DNA of 64,000 nucleotides from Alistipes montrealensis (GCF_018362775.1 NZ_JAGYXY010000002.1:535035-599034); one strand, 5' to 3'; positions 1 to 8,720 are shown, counted from the stretch's first letter. Made by a program: numbers and translations. The notes: generated from the letters alone by a model not told the origin.

Positions 1-603
1 ACTATCCCCGAGGGGGCCATCACCGATGTCGCGGGCCTTTCCAACGATTCGATCATTGGTAAGTATACGGTCCTCGACCCTGAGAAGTTCGCCACGGTGA
101 TCATCCACGTCAAAGGGCGCGACGACGGTACGAAGTATATCGTCCAACTGCTCGACGGCAACAACGCGCTCAAGCAGGAGAAGTGCGACGTGTCTACGGG
201 CGATGTCCGTTTCAACTTCGTTCCTGCGGGCGAGATCAAGTTCCGCGTCATCGAGGACCGCAACGGCAACGGCAAGTGGGACGCGGGCAACGTGGTCGAG
301 CGCCTCCAGCCCGAGCGGGCCGAGATCTATGCCAACGAACAGGGCGAAGACACCTTCGCCACGAAGACCAACTGGGAGATCGAATTCTCGATGGACATGA
401 ACCGCATTTTCGCACCGGTTACGATGCAGTCGCTCTCGCGCCTTCTGGACGAACGCGAGTCGCAGCGCCTGCGCCGCGAGGCGGAGAAACGCGCCAAGGA
501 GGGTCCGAAGAAGGACCAGGAACGCGACCGGCAGCAGCAGAACAACAACAGCAACAACAGCAACTTCAACTCGGCCGGCAGCATGTTCAATAATTTCAGG
601 TAA
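1..603 (+). CDS. C-terminal part of an exported Ig-like domain protein (partial)
   Basis: The frame is open from the first base of the window, so the start lies upstream. The first visible residues read like the end of a bacterial Ig-like (SbsA-type) domain, with the phrase PEGAITDVAGLSNDS. A beta-rich segment follows with a calcium-loop-like stretch (EDRNGNGKWDAGN, around residues 84-96), as in proteins that display repeated Ig-like folds on the Bacteroidota cell surface. The last 50 residues are a charged helix followed by an Asn/Gln-rich low-complexity tail ending SMFNNFR. The stop lies one base before the next gene, suggesting co-transcription with the outer-membrane barrel. The family assignment rests on the visible C-terminus only; no function can be named. 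Confidence 0.6.
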   Translation, partial: TIPEGAITDVAGLSNDSIIGKYTVLDPEKFATVIIHVKGRDDGTKYIVQLLDGNNALKQEKCDVSTGDVRFNFVPAGEIKFRVIEDRNGNGKWDAGNVVERLQPERAEIYANEQGEDTFATKTNWEIEFSMDMNRIFAPVTMQSLSRLLDERESQRLRREAEKRAKEGPKKDQERDRQQQNNNSNNSNFNSAGSMFNNFR

Positions 604-604
604 G

Positions 605-1414
605 ATGACGATGAAACGACATATCCGAACCGCGCTCTTCGCCCTTGCCGCCCTCGTCGCGTGGCAGGGGGCTTCGGCGCAGCATACGCTCGGCTTTACG
701 GTGGGCTACGGCATGGGCAACGGCCGCTTCCAGCCCAAGCAGGAGATGCGGGCGATCTGGGGGCTTTACAGCGGCGGCGTCTCGTGGCGCTACTACGGCA
801 AGCAGCGCTTCGTGGGAGGCTTCGGCATCGACCTGGAGTTCCAGCAGCAGGGCTTCTCGTTTGCGCCCAACGCGTCGCTGGTTGAGGAGAAGAAAGACTA
901 CATCTACTATACGCGGCATATCAATTCCATCGTGCTGCCGATTGTCTGGCAGCCGCACTTCTACATGCTGCGCAACCATGTCCGCATCTACCTCGAAGCC
1001 GCTGCGACGTTCTCCTACAACCTCTCGTCCACCTACGAAAACGAGCAGGCCCGGGACAGCGGCGCCGCCGACTGGAAGGGCGACTACCCGTTCAAACTCG
1101 CGCGCGACAACCGCTGGGGCTACGGACTGGCTGGCGGCGGCGGTATCGCCTTCCTGATCCGCCGTTTCGAACTGAACTTCCGCGTGCGTTACTCCTTCGG
1201 CTATTCGGACATCGTCCGCAACCGCAACAAATACTACGACAACAACAGCGACGGATCGGAAAACCCCTTCTGGGTCTCTCCGATGCGTTCGCCGCTCGAT
1301 AACCTCATGATCTCCGTGGGGTTGAACTACCGCTTCAACAAACAGGGCTTCGAGTCCTGGAAACCAAGACCCAAGAAGGAGAAGAACCGCGAGGTCTTCA
1401 AATTCGGGTTGTAA
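605..1414 (+). CDS. Outer-membrane beta-barrel protein, PorT-like
   Basis: A signal peptide (MKRHIRTALFALAALVAWQGASA) is followed by about 245 residues of alternating aromatic/polar strands typical of small Bacteroidota outer-membrane barrels. Signs are the repeated pattern ending in Tyr or Phe, GFGIDLEFQQQGFSF, and a near-terminal strand NLMISVGLNYRFNKQG. The protein ends in a lysine-rich tail and then FKFGL. PorT-type barrels occur in type IX secretion and many related outer-membrane roles; nothing here fixes a specific substrate. Two in-frame ATGs (605 and 611) are possible; the second gives the more usual MKRH signal-peptide start. It lies directly behind the Ig-like protein and just before rbfA. 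Confidence 0.65.
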   Translation: MTMKRHIRTALFALAALVAWQGASAQHTLGFTVGYGMGNGRFQPKQEMRAIWGLYSGGVSWRYYGKQRFVGGFGIDLEFQQQGFSFAPNASLVEEKKDYIYYTRHINSIVLPIVWQPHFYMLRNHVRIYLEAAATFSYNLSSTYENEQARDSGAADWKGDYPFKLARDNRWGYGLAGGGGIAFLIRRFELNFRVRYSFGYSDIVRNRNKYYDNNSDGSENPFWVSPMRSPLDNLMISVGLNYRFNKQGFESWKPRPKKEKNREVFKFGL

Positions 1415-1427
1415 AAACAGCAAGTTT

Positions 1428-1769
1428 ATGGAAACTACCCGCCAGCAGAAAATCACCAAGCAGATCCAGAAGGATATCGCCGACATCTTCCAGAAGGAAG
1501 GCGCTCCGATCGTGCGTGGTTCGCTCGTAACGGTCACCGCCGTGCGTATATCTCCCGATTTCAGCTATGCCAAAATCTATGTCAGCATCTTCCCGTTCGA
1601 AGAGAGCGGCGAGGTGATGAACCGGCTCGAACACCAGAACTGGTTCATCCGCCGCGCTTTGGGCCAGCGTATCCGCAACCAGTTGAAGAACGTCCCCGAA
1701 ATCCAGTTCTACCTCGACGATTCGCTCGAATATATCGAGAATATCGACAAGGCACTGAAGAATGAATAA
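1428..1769 (+). CDS. rbfA: 30S ribosome-binding factor RbfA
   Basis: A 113-residue protein of the expected length for RbfA, a single KH-fold domain that binds the maturing 30S subunit near helix 1 of 16S rRNA and is needed for late processing. Characteristic features are the N-terminal helix (TRQQKITKQIQKDIADIFQK), the strand VTVTAVRISPDFSYAKIYVSIFP, and the C-terminal QLKNVPEIQFYLDDSLEY with the family's acidic ending. It starts 13 bases after the barrel gene and is followed by a 161-base gap before the permease gene. Cytoplasmic housekeeping gene; assignment is firm. Confidence 0.93.
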   Translation: METTRQQKITKQIQKDIADIFQKEGAPIVRGSLVTVTAVRISPDFSYAKIYVSIFPFEESGEVMNRLEHQNWFIRRALGQRIRNQLKNVPEIQFYLDDSLEYIENIDKALKNE

Positions 1770-1930
1770 TCCGGGGCGAAAGACTCGCCGCTGCGGCGTT
1801 TGCTGCTGTAATGCGCGGCATGCCGCCGTGTTTGCAGGCCTGCTCCGCAACTGCCGCGGTGCGTTTTCCCGTGCCGTAACCCCCGCCCTGCCGGGAACTC
1901 CCGGGTTCTCGGCTTAACTCTTTGTCCGCC

Positions 1931-3142
1931 ATGCTGCCGCAGCTTTTTGCCCGTCGCTACCTCTTTTCGTCCCAGTCCCGGTCGGTCGTCAACCTGATCT
2001 CGGGGCTGAGCGTCGCGGCCATTGCGATGCCTGTTGCGGCCATGATCATCCTGCTGTCGGTTTTCAACGGCTTCGAGTCGCTCGTCAAGTCGATGTACTC
2101 GGCTTTCGACGCCGACCTGACGATCGCCCCGCGGCAGGGCCAGACCTTTGCGCAGGGCGACCTCGATACCGTGGCCCTCGCGCGCATCCCGGGTGTCGGC
2201 GCGTTGTCGTTCGCCCTGGAGCAGAGCGCCCTGCTGGAACACGGAGGGCGCCAGGCCACGGCTACGATCCGGGGCGTCGACGATGCCTATGGCGAGGTCT
2301 TTCCCCTCGGCGATGCCGTGTCCGCCGGGGAGTGGCGCGTACGGCTGGGCGACCTGGAACAGTTGGTCGTCGGGCAGTCGATGGCGTGGATGCTGGGCAT
2401 CCGCTCGCTGGCCGACGCCGATGTCACGCTCTACGCCGTGCGGCGGGGATCGTTTTCGTCGCTGCTGCCGCTCGAAAACTATACGCGCCGTACCGAACCC
2501 GTGGGCGGGGTCTATACGCTCGACCTCGAAACCGAACGCACTTACGTACTGGCTTCGCTGCGGCTGGCGCAGGAGTTGTTCGGCTATCCGGGCCGCGCCT
2601 CGGCGCTCGTCGTGCGCCTTGCTCCCGGAGCCGACGCCGCGGCGGTCCGCAAGGCCGTTGCGGAGACCGCAGGCGACGAATTCCGGGTCCGCACGCGCGA
2701 CGAACTGCGGGCTTCGTTCTACCGCATCATGACCTACGAGAAGTGGGGCATCTTCTTCATCGCCCTGCTGGTGCTCGTCATCGCCTCGTTCTCGGTGGTG
2801 GGGGCGCTGGCCATGCTGATCGTCGAGAAACGCGGCGACATCTCCACGCTCCGCGCCCTGGGGGCCGATACGGGCCTTGTACGCGCCGTGTTCCGCTCCG
2901 AAGGTTTTTTGATCTGCGGCCTCGGCGCCGTCGCCGGAATCGTTCTCGGCGTCGGTATGACCCTCTTGCAGCAGTATTTCGGGCTGATCGAGATTCCCGC
3001 CGAAACCTTCCTCACGAAGAGCTATCCCGTCGAATTCCGTTTTGCCGACCTCGTGGCTGTCGTCGCCGCTTTTGCCGCCGTCGCCGCCGTCCTGTCGAAT
3101 ATCACCGTTCGCAGCATGATTAAAAATACCTCCCGATTATGA
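1931..3142 (+). CDS. FtsX-like ABC transporter permease, LolC/LolE-type
   Basis: A 403-residue inner-membrane protein with the MacB/LolCE layout: an N-terminal transmembrane helix (about residues 20-45, LISGLSVAAIAMPVAAMIILLSVF followed by NGFE), a large periplasmic domain (about 45-265), and three C-terminal helices (about 270-395) forming the FtsX domain. The NGFE after helix 1 and the VEKRGDISTLRALGA loop are typical of lipoprotein-release permeases. By family it would move lipoproteins towards the outer membrane with a separate ATPase, which is not in this window. I chose ATG 1931; an upstream in-frame TTG at 1922 would add three residues. The stop overlaps the next start by four bases (ATGA), implying translational coupling to the DUF4296 lipoprotein. 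Confidence 0.85.
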   Translation: MLPQLFARRYLFSSQSRSVVNLISGLSVAAIAMPVAAMIILLSVFNGFESLVKSMYSAFDADLTIAPRQGQTFAQGDLDTVALARIPGVGALSFALEQSALLEHGGRQATATIRGVDDAYGEVFPLGDAVSAGEWRVRLGDLEQLVVGQSMAWMLGIRSLADADVTLYAVRRGSFSSLLPLENYTRRTEPVGGVYTLDLETERTYVLASLRLAQELFGYPGRASALVVRLAPGADAAAVRKAVAETAGDEFRVRTRDELRASFYRIMTYEKWGIFFIALLVLVIASFSVVGALAMLIVEKRGDISTLRALGADTGLVRAVFRSEGFLICGLGAVAGIVLGVGMTLLQQYFGLIEIPAETFLTKSYPVEFRFADLVAVVAAFAAVAAVLSNITVRSMIKNTSRL

Positions 3143-3969
3143 AACGACTCCTCCGTATAACGGCTTCCGCGGCTCTGGTGCTGCTGCTTGCCGCCTGCGC
3201 CCGCCACAAGATCATTCCCGACGACAAACTGGCGCAGATTTTCCACGATGCGTTCCTCACCAATGCCTATATCGGCAGTGAGAACGTGCGAACCGACTCG
3301 CTGCGCATCTACGAGCCGATCTTTGCCCGTTACGGCTATACGACCGACGATGTGCACTACACCATCGGCAACTTTTCGAAGCGCAAGAGTGCCCGCCTGG
3401 GCGACGTGGTCGAGCGTGCCATCGAGATGCTCGAAAAGGAGGGGAAAATCTATAACCAGGAGGTCGCCGTCCTCGATACGATCGACAACGTCGCCCGCCG
3501 CACCTTTACGCGCACGGTGCTGGCCGATTCGCTTATCCGCGTCGCGTCGCTGCGCGATACGGCCCGCCTGAGCTTTTCGCTCGATGTCGAGCCGGGCGAG
3601 TATAACCTCTCGCTCAAATACCTTGTCGATTCGCTCGACCGCAACCAGCGCGGCCTGAAAGGCTCCGTCTGGCTCGAACTGCGTGACAGCTCGCGCACCA
3701 ACGTCTACACCACGACCCTGCGCCGTAACCGTGAGGAGACCTTTTCGCGCCGGTTTACGACCGACACGACGCACCGCCGCCTGCGTATCGACTTTTTGAC
3801 CTTCAACGGCAAACCCGAGCGGCCTTCCGTGACGGTCACCGACCTGAAGGTGGACTACACTCCCCCGACCCGTAAGGCCGTCGAAAAACTCTACGAAAAG
3901 CAGCTCGATATCCGGATTTTCGCCGATGACTTCCTCCGTGCAGCAGCCGTCCCGAAGGATAGCCTCTAA
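3139..3969 (+). CDS. DUF4296 lipoprotein
   Basis: A 276-residue predicted lipoprotein: the signal peptide ends in LLLAAC, giving a lipidated Cys at residue 20. The segment after it (IIPDDKLAQIFHDAFLTNAYI, then RYGYTTDDVHYTIGNFSKRK) is the signature of DUF4296, a Bacteroidota family of unknown function often found next to cell-envelope genes. After about residue 125 comes a beta-rich C-terminal region of about 140 residues that I do not recognise. The four-base overlap with the permease suggests that its product acts in, or is a client of, the same lipoprotein pathway; that link is inference from position only. Confidence 0.75.
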   Translation: MKRLLRITASAALVLLLAACARHKIIPDDKLAQIFHDAFLTNAYIGSENVRTDSLRIYEPIFARYGYTTDDVHYTIGNFSKRKSARLGDVVERAIEMLEKEGKIYNQEVAVLDTIDNVARRTFTRTVLADSLIRVASLRDTARLSFSLDVEPGEYNLSLKYLVDSLDRNQRGLKGSVWLELRDSSRTNVYTTTLRRNREETFSRRFTTDTTHRRLRIDFLTFNGKPERPSVTVTDLKVDYTPPTRKAVEKLYEKQLDIRIFADDFLRAAAVPKDSL

Positions 3970-4279
3970 CCTGTTGTGGACCCCGCAGGGCCTTGTCCGG
4001 CATCCGCTTCTGACGCTCGGGCCCGACGGTCGTGTGCTCCGGGCCGAAAGCTGTCCCGAGCCCGACCGCCTCGCCGCTACGGAGTTCTATGCGGGGCTGC
4101 TCGTTCCCGGTTTTCCCGCCGACTACCGCGCGGCTTTCGAGGAAATGCGCACTGCCGCCGCCCCGCTTTCCGAACTGCTTCCGCAGGTCGTGACACCGGG
4201 CGGGGTGCTGGTCGTCATCTCGGGACTCGACTACGAATCGCTGCGGCTTACTCCGCAGTCGCAGATTCGGAAAATCTGA
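3926..4279 (+). CDS. Small protein resembling the non-catalytic ends of an amidohydrolase
   Basis: 117 residues. The first half (RRIASNLLWTPQGLVRHPLL, then FYAGLLVPGF at about residues 59-68) matches the N-terminal beta-sandwich strands of Bacteroidota amidohydrolase/chlorohydrolase enzymes, where PGF is normally followed by the metal-binding NAHCHLE. Here PGF runs into PADYRAAFEEM, so the metal-binding histidines and the whole TIM barrel are absent. The last 20 residues (ISGLDYESLRLTPQS) look like the C-terminal strand that completes the same sandwich. It would therefore be a barrel-less version with no expected hydrolase activity. It overlaps the DUF4296 gene by 44 bases; later starts are possible. 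Relationship by recalled motif similarity only. Confidence 0.5.
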   Translation: MTSSVQQPSRRIASNLLWTPQGLVRHPLLTLGPDGRVLRAESCPEPDRLAATEFYAGLLVPGFPADYRAAFEEMRTAAAPLSELLPQVVTPGGVLVVISGLDYESLRLTPQSQIRKI

Positions 4280-4337
4280 TTATTCCGGGGAATCTCGGTT
4301 GATTTTCGGCTGCTTCTCTTGCTCCGCCACCCTGTTC

Positions 4338-4395
4338 GCGGCCGATGGCCGCATCTGTGAATCCGACCCCTCCCCGGCCTCGCTCAGGGAGGCCG
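4338..4395 (-). repeat. Two-hairpin dispersed element, copy C
   Basis: Read on the minus strand: hairpin 1 (4395-4375, arms CGGCCTC/GAGGCCG with Watson-Crick partners), a 22-base spacer containing GGGGTCGGATTCACAGAT, then hairpin 2 (4352-4338, arms GCGGCC/GGCCGC). The same order, spacer length and GGGGTC(A/G)GA core occur near 6.3 kb and 10.05 kb. It lies in the 170-base gap between the convergent amidohydrolase-like gene and xerD. This is the most diverged of the three copies. Confidence 0.5.
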
Positions 4396-4449
4396 AATGG
4401 CGTACGCTCCGGACGGACGGCACAATAAGGACTGTGGCTGTGATGCGCG

Positions 4450-5346
4450 TTAAATCGGCAGGTGCTCTTCGACCGTACGCCGCAGGTGTTCCTGGTCGAG
4501 GTGGGTGTATATTTCGGTGGTGAGGATGCTCTCGTGGCCCAGCATTTCCTGCACCTGGCGGATGCTTGCGCCGCCTTCCAGCAGGTGTGTCGCGAACGAG
4601 TGGCGGAAGGTATGGGGGCTGATGCTTTTCTCGATTCCGGCCCGCCGGGCGGCCTGTTTGAGGATCGTGAAAACCATCACCCGCGTGAGTTGTCCTCCGC
4701 GGTTGTTCAGGAAAACGATCTCTTCGCCCGTCCGGGCGCTCCGCCGCTCTTCGAGGTAGAGCTGGATGCGGTCGCGCGCCGTCGAACTGATCGGCACGAG
4801 TCGTTGTTTATCGCCTTTGCCGATCACGCGGATGTAACCCTCCCCGAAAAAAAGGTCCTGCATCCTGAGCGACGTGAGTTCCGAGACCCGCAGCCCGCAC
4901 GAATAGAGCACTTCGAGCATGGCGCTGTCGCGCAGTCCCTTGACCGTGGAGGTGTCCACGACGGCGATGATGCGGTCGATCTCCCCGGTGGTCAGCACGT
5001 CGGGCAGTTGGCGGCCGAATTTGGGCGGCAGGACGAACTCAGCGGGCGACGATTCGATCTTGTCGTTGATCATCAGGAAGTTGAAAAAACTCTTCACGCT
5101 GCTCAGCGCCCGGGCCTGCGAGGTCTTCTCGCGGCCGCGGTCGAAGAGCCACGCCATGTAGCGTTCGACCATCTGGGGTTCGACCTTGTGGGGCGCAACG
5201 TCCCACTGGCGGAGGATGAAGTGTGCGAACTGCCTGTAATCGCGCATGTACGATTCGACGGTATTTTCCGAAAGCCGTTTCTCCAGTTTGATATACGTAC
5301 GGTAACGGCGGCCCGTTTCGTCCCATTTTTTCGTATTTTCTGCCAT
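4450..5346 (-). CDS. xerD: Tyrosine recombinase XerD-like
   Basis: 298 residues, the standard length for XerC/XerD recombinases that resolve chromosome dimers at dif. The N-terminal SAM-like DNA-binding domain spans about 10-95 ([20 protein letters not shown]). The catalytic domain spans about 115-290 and carries the full active set: Arg153 (CGLRVSEL), Lys177 (GKGDK), His245 and Arg248 ([14 protein letters not shown]), His271 ([12 protein letters not shown]) and Tyr280. No mobile-element features are nearby, so a housekeeping role is likelier than that of an element integrase. XerC versus XerD cannot be separated securely by eye. It is transcribed divergently from prmA. Confidence 0.88.
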   Translation of the reverse strand: MAENTKKWDETGRRYRTYIKLEKRLSENTVESYMRDYRQFAHFILRQWDVAPHKVEPQMVERYMAWLFDRGREKTSQARALSSVKSFFNFLMINDKIESSPAEFVLPPKFGRQLPDVLTTGEIDRIIAVVDTSTVKGLRDSAMLEVLYSCGLRVSELTSLRMQDLFFGEGYIRVIGKGDKQRLVPISSTARDRIQLYLEERRSARTGEEIVFLNNRGGQLTRVMVFTILKQAARRAGIEKSISPHTFRHSFATHLLEGGASIRQVQEMLGHESILTTEIYTHLDQEHLRRTVEEHLPI

Positions 5347-5375
5347 CTTTTGGTCCGCTGAATCCGGGATTATTG

Positions 5376-5383
5376 TAACTTTG
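5376..5383 (+). promoter_or_regulatory. Candidate promoter -7 element for prmA
   Basis: TAACTTTG matches the Bacteroidota -7 consensus TAnnTTTG and lies 31 bases before the prmA start. A TTTG at 5349-5352 could be the -33 element, but its spacing (23 bases) is longer than the usual 19-20. Confidence 0.4.
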
Positions 5384-5414
5384 TCCGAGCGAAGGTATAA
5401 AAATTTTACATAAT

Positions 5415-6245
5415 ATGGATTACACGGTCCTCAATATCGCTGTCGACGACGACGTGCAGGCTGAAATCCTGACCGCCGAACTCGCCGATTTCCCGTTCGA
5501 GAGTTTCGAGCAGGAAGGCGGCGCGCTGAAAGCCTATATCCCCGGCGAACAACTGGCCGGATGCAGGGCCGAAGTCGACGCCCTGTTGGCGCGCCGCGGG
5601 GTCGAAGGGCGTTATGCCGCTATCCCGACCCGGAATTGGAATGCCGTGTGGGAGAGTGATTTCCCGTCGGTCGATGTCGAAGGCCGCCTGCGCATCCGCG
5701 CTCCGTTCCACGATCCGGCTCCTGCGGGCGAGATGGAGGTGGTCGTGATGCCCCGCATGTCTTTCGGCACGGGCCACCATGCTACCACGTGGCTTATGTC
5801 GCGCGCGGTGCTCGACCTCGGAGTTCCGGGCCGCCGCGGACTCGATATGGGCAGCGGCACGGGCGTGCTGGCGATCGTTGCCGCCAGGTGCGGCGCAGCG
5901 CATGTCGACGCCGTGGACATCGACGACTGGGCCGACGAGAACTGCCGGGAGAATGTCGCCGCCAACGGCGTCGCAGACCGCGTTACCCCGATGCTGGGCG
6001 ACGTGGGCCGCATCGCGGGGCGGCATTATGACTTTATCCTGGCCAATATCAACCGCAACATCCTCCTGGCCGATATGCCGGCCTATGCCGCGGCGCTGGC
6101 TCCGGGCGGCGACTTGGTGATGAGCGGATTCCTCGAAGCGGACGTTCCGGCAATCACCGGGGCCGCCGCGAAACTGGGGCTGAGGACCGCCGCTACCGAA
6201 ACCCGCGACGGCTGGGTCGTAGTACATACTAAAAAAAGGGAGTAA
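5415..6245 (+). CDS. prmA: Ribosomal protein L11 methyltransferase PrmA
   Basis: 276 residues. PrmA trimethylates lysines and the N-terminus of ribosomal protein L11 using S-adenosylmethionine. The N-terminal substrate-binding domain occupies about 1-105; the class I methyltransferase domain follows with motif I at about 138-150 ([16 protein letters not shown]), the acidic motif II ([17 protein letters not shown]) and the motif IV-like [12 protein letters not shown], typical of Prm[12 protein letters not shown] just before motif I is also diagnostic. The gene is monocistronic as far as visible and followed by copy A of the two-hairpin element. Confidence 0.93.
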   Translation: MDYTVLNIAVDDDVQAEILTAELADFPFESFEQEGGALKAYIPGEQLAGCRAEVDALLARRGVEGRYAAIPTRNWNAVWESDFPSVDVEGRLRIRAPFHDPAPAGEMEVVVMPRMSFGTGHHATTWLMSRAVLDLGVPGRRGLDMGSGTGVLAIVAARCGAAHVDAVDIDDWADENCRENVAANGVADRVTPMLGDVGRIAGRHYDFILANINRNILLADMPAYAAALAPGGDLVMSGFLEADVPAITGAAAKLGLRTAATETRDGWVVVHTKKRE

Positions 6246-6266
6246 ATCCGGTCGCATGCGATAAGT

Positions 6267-6326
6267 CCCCGCCGAGGCGGGGATTTAGGGGGCAGACTTG
6301 TAAACGCGGCGTTTCGCCGCGAGAAC
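6267..6326 (+). repeat. Two-hairpin dispersed element, copy A
   Basis: Hairpin 1 at 6267-6282 (CCCCGCC/GGCGGGG), a 23-base spacer with GGGGGCAGACTTGTAAAC, then hairpin 2 at 6306-6320 (GCGGCG-TTT-CGCCGC) followed by GAGAACGGCGG. Copy B near 10.05 kb has the same layout and spacer motif but different base pairs in both stems, so the stems differ in sequence while remaining paired. It lies in the 129-base gap between prmA and recO, on the same strand as both. Confidence 0.6.
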
Positions 6327-6374
6327 GGCGGTCGGGTCCGAAAGGCGTTCGGGAAAAGAGATTGATTTAGTGAT

Positions 6375-7100
6375 TTGAAAACCTACAAGGGGCGCGGCAT
6401 CGTACTGCATACGCTCAAATACGGCGACACGTCGATGGTTGCCTACCTGTTGACCGATGTCGGGGGACGCCGCAACTACATGGTGCAGGGCGTCCGCAGT
6501 CGCAACGGCCGGGGTTCGAAGCTGGCGCTTTTCCAGCCGATGTTTCCCGTCGAATTCGAGGGGCTGGAGTCCTCGCGGCAGCAGATGGACCGCTTCAAGG
6601 AGGTGCGTGCGGGATTTGCGCTGCAAAGCCTTCCGTTCGATGTCCGCAAGTCGACGATGGCGCTGTTTATGGCCGAAGTTTTGTACCGCCTCGTCCGGGA
6701 GAGCGAGCCCAACGAACCGCTTTTCGACTTCGTGTGGAGTTCTGCCGAAGCGCTGGACGCCATGGACGACGGGGTTTCGAATTTCCACCTTTGGTTTCTG
6801 GCCAACCTGAGCCGCCTGCTTGGTTTCCGGCCGGGCAACGACTACCTTCCGGGGGCGTGGTTCGACATCCGCGAGGGCCTCTACTGCGCCGCACGGCCGA
6901 CACATCCGGGGGTGATGACCCAGGAGTGTGCCTGCCTGCTGGACCGGATGCTGTGCTGCGACGTGCGCCGCCTGGGCGACGTGGGGCTCAACCGCGACCA
7001 GCGGTCGGACTTCCTCAGCGCCATGCTGGCCTACTTCGGCTACCACCTCGATGCCATCAGCGCCGTGCAGTCGGTGCGCATACTAAAAGAAGTTTTTTAA
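6375..7100 (+). CDS. recO: DNA repair protein RecO
   Basis: 241 residues, the normal length for Bacteroidota RecO, a mediator that loads RecA in RecF-pathway repair. The N-terminal OB fold (about 1-80) begins KGRGIVLHTLKYGDTSMVAYLLTDVGGRRNYMVQGVRS, typical of the family; the rest is helical, with a Cys-containing region (about 170-195, YCAARPTHPGVMTQECACLL). No ATG fits; the likely start is TTG 6375, immediately before KTYKGRG. There is no clear Shine-Dalgarno sequence. Confidence 0.85.
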   Translation: MKTYKGRGIVLHTLKYGDTSMVAYLLTDVGGRRNYMVQGVRSRNGRGSKLALFQPMFPVEFEGLESSRQQMDRFKEVRAGFALQSLPFDVRKSTMALFMAEVLYRLVRESEPNEPLFDFVWSSAEALDAMDDGVSNFHLWFLANLSRLLGFRPGNDYLPGAWFDIREGLYCAARPTHPGVMTQECACLLDRMLCCDVRRLGDVGLNRDQRSDFLSAMLAYFGYHLDAISAVQSVRILKEVF

Positions 7101-7133
7101 CGTTCAATTCAAAAGATAAAAACCGGGAAAATT

Positions 7134-7508
7134 ATGAGAAAGATGTTGCTTGCGGCCGTTGCGCTCGCCGTAGCGCTGACCGCCTCGGCCCAGGAGCCGA
7201 AATTTGATTTCAGGCGCGACACCACCCGCACTTCGGGCTTTACGCTTCCCGATTCGCTGGCGCATATGTCGCCGTGGAAACCCGATTACAAAACGATGGC
7301 GCCGGTGAAGACCAAACCTTCGGTGTCGATGACCTCGGTGGTGGTTATCCAGAAGGAGAACCTGCCTTCGCGCGTCACCGTCATCGACAACAATACCCTG
7401 CGCCTGGGCCAGCATTTCTCGCTTTCGAACGGCCAGGCCTGGAACTGGAGTCCCTTCCCCGACGCCTACCTCGATGCACGTACGCTTTCGTTCCCCATGC
7501 CGCGCTGA
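7134..7508 (+). CDS. Small exported protein of unknown function
   Basis: 124 residues with a clear signal peptide (MRKMLLAAVALAVALTASAQ, cleavage near residue 20). The mature part is about 100 residues, with a hydrophobic patch SMTSVVVIQ and two aromatic motifs (NGQAWNWSPFPDAYLDARTLSFP) near the C-terminus. I do not recognise a family. It starts 33 bases after recO and is closed by a strong terminator, so it is probably the last gene of that transcript. Confidence 0.6.
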   Translation: MRKMLLAAVALAVALTASAQEPKFDFRRDTTRTSGFTLPDSLAHMSPWKPDYKTMAPVKTKPSVSMTSVVVIQKENLPSRVTVIDNNTLRLGQHFSLSNGQAWNWSPFPDAYLDARTLSFPMPR

Positions 7509-7530
7509 TGCGCTGTAAGGGTGTTCCGAT

Positions 7531-7559
7531 AAAAGGGCCGGATATGTCCGGCCCTTTTT
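7531..7559 (+). terminator. Intrinsic terminator after the small exported protein
   Basis: A near-perfect hairpin with arms AAAAGGGCCGGA and TCCGGCCCTTTT around a four-base loop, ending in a T run. The flanking A and T runs would let it work in both directions, but only the plus-strand gene ends here. Confidence 0.88.
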
Positions 7560-7628
7560 ACGTATTTACGCGTATTGACCCGAAGCGGAGAATTTGCGAC
7601 TTTTGTACCCGGAAAAGAACCGTCGCTT

Positions 7629-8678
7629 ATGAAACCGATTCTTACATTGCTGCTGTCGCTGTTCCCGCTCGGAATCCTTGCCGGGGAACCCTCCGCACCT
7701 ACCGTTGCGGAACTTTCGGCCGAAATCGAAACTTTGAAAACCAAAACCTCTGCGTGGGATAAAATCCTGGCCCGCCTGCCCCGGATCTCGGGCTATGTCC
7801 AGACCGGTTATGAATGGTCGGAGACCTCTTCGACTTTCTACATCAAACGGGTGCGTCTGAATCTGGCGGGCGACATAGCCCCGAAACTCGACTACCGCGT
7901 GCAGATCGAGTTTGCCTCGCCGAAACTCGTCGACGCCTACGTTCGCTACCGGCCTTTCGAGCAGTTGAATTTCCAGTTGGGCGAATACAAAGTGCCTTTC
8001 TCGATCGAAAATACCGATTATGTGCCGCTTAAATATGAGTTTATCGAATATCCGATGGCGCTGCGCAGGCTGATGGGTTTCGACGACGTGTGCGGACTTT
8101 CCGCCACGGGGCGCGATCTGGGGGCCATGGTCTACGGCGGCTTTTTCAACAAGAAAGGGTATAGCGTCCTGAGCTACGACCTCGCGGTTTTCAACGGCGA
8201 AGGACTCAACACCAAGGATAAGAACAAGTCCAAGGACATCGTGGCGCGCATGACGCTTCGCCCGGCCCGGGGCCTCCAGGTCACCGGATCCTATTACTGG
8301 GGCGAATATGGCTCCGATTACCTCAAACGTATCCGCTACGGTGTCGGAGCCTGCTACGACGAGGGTCCCGTGGTCCTGCGCAGCGAGTATGTCAGCGGAA
8401 CGACGGGGCTTCCCACGGGCGGCGAACTGGACAGCAGGGGCTGGTACGCCGTCGGTGGCTGGCGCGTGACGCCGACGCTGATGCCTGCGCTGCGTTACGA
8501 TACGTTCCTCGAAAATGCTTCGGAGAACGCTTCGCGCCAGACCAACTATACGGCAGGCCTGACGTGGCAGCCCGTGCGTTACCTGCGCTGCCAGCTCAAC
8601 TATACTTACGAGGATTACGCCTCCCGTGCCGCTGCGAACCGCAATGTCGTGTCGCTGATGCTCTCCGGTATTTTTTAA
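7629..8678 (+). CDS. OprO/OprP-like outer-membrane porin
   Basis: 349 residues from ATG 7629; an upstream in-frame ATG (7575) lies too close to the terminator to be a likely start. A signal peptide (to about residue 19) is followed by a short coiled-coil-like segment (VAELSAEIETLKTKTSAWDKILA, about 25-50), then a barrel that opens ISGYVQTGYEWSET and continues with FYIKRVRLNLAGDIAPKLDYRVQIEFA. These are hallmarks of the phosphate-selective porin O/P family common in Bacteroidota. The last strand ends VVSLMLSGIF. Selectivity for phosphate cannot be inferred from this; many homologues are general or anion porins. The anion transporter gene follows 42 bases later. Confidence 0.8.
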   Translation: MKPILTLLLSLFPLGILAGEPSAPTVAELSAEIETLKTKTSAWDKILARLPRISGYVQTGYEWSETSSTFYIKRVRLNLAGDIAPKLDYRVQIEFASPKLVDAYVRYRPFEQLNFQLGEYKVPFSIENTDYVPLKYEFIEYPMALRRLMGFDDVCGLSATGRDLGAMVYGGFFNKKGYSVLSYDLAVFNGEGLNTKDKNKSKDIVARMTLRPARGLQVTGSYYWGEYGSDYLKRIRYGVGACYDEGPVVLRSEYVSGTTGLPTGGELDSRGWYAVGGWRVTPTLMPALRYDTFLENASENASRQTNYTAGLTWQPVRYLRCQLNYTYEDYASRAAANRNVVSLMLSGIF

Positions 8679-8720
8679 GCGGTATGCGCATCCCCTCTGA
8701 AAATTGCAAACAATTCTGAT

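Noticed and set aside
1770..1930. Possible fourth copy of the two-hairpin element (GGGGCGAAAGACTC followed by GCCGC/GCGGC)
   Set aside because: It lacks a proper first hairpin, and the spacer is too short and too different from the three accepted copies.
4299..4523. 74-codon plus-strand frame between the amidohydrolase-like gene and xerD
   Set aside because: It runs into the xerD 3' end, has no recognisable domain, and is better explained by the repeat element and the xerD shadow.
4450..5346. XerD-like recombinase as the integrase of a mobile element
   Set aside because: No attachment-site repeats, relaxase, transfer or phage genes are nearby, and the flanks are housekeeping genes.
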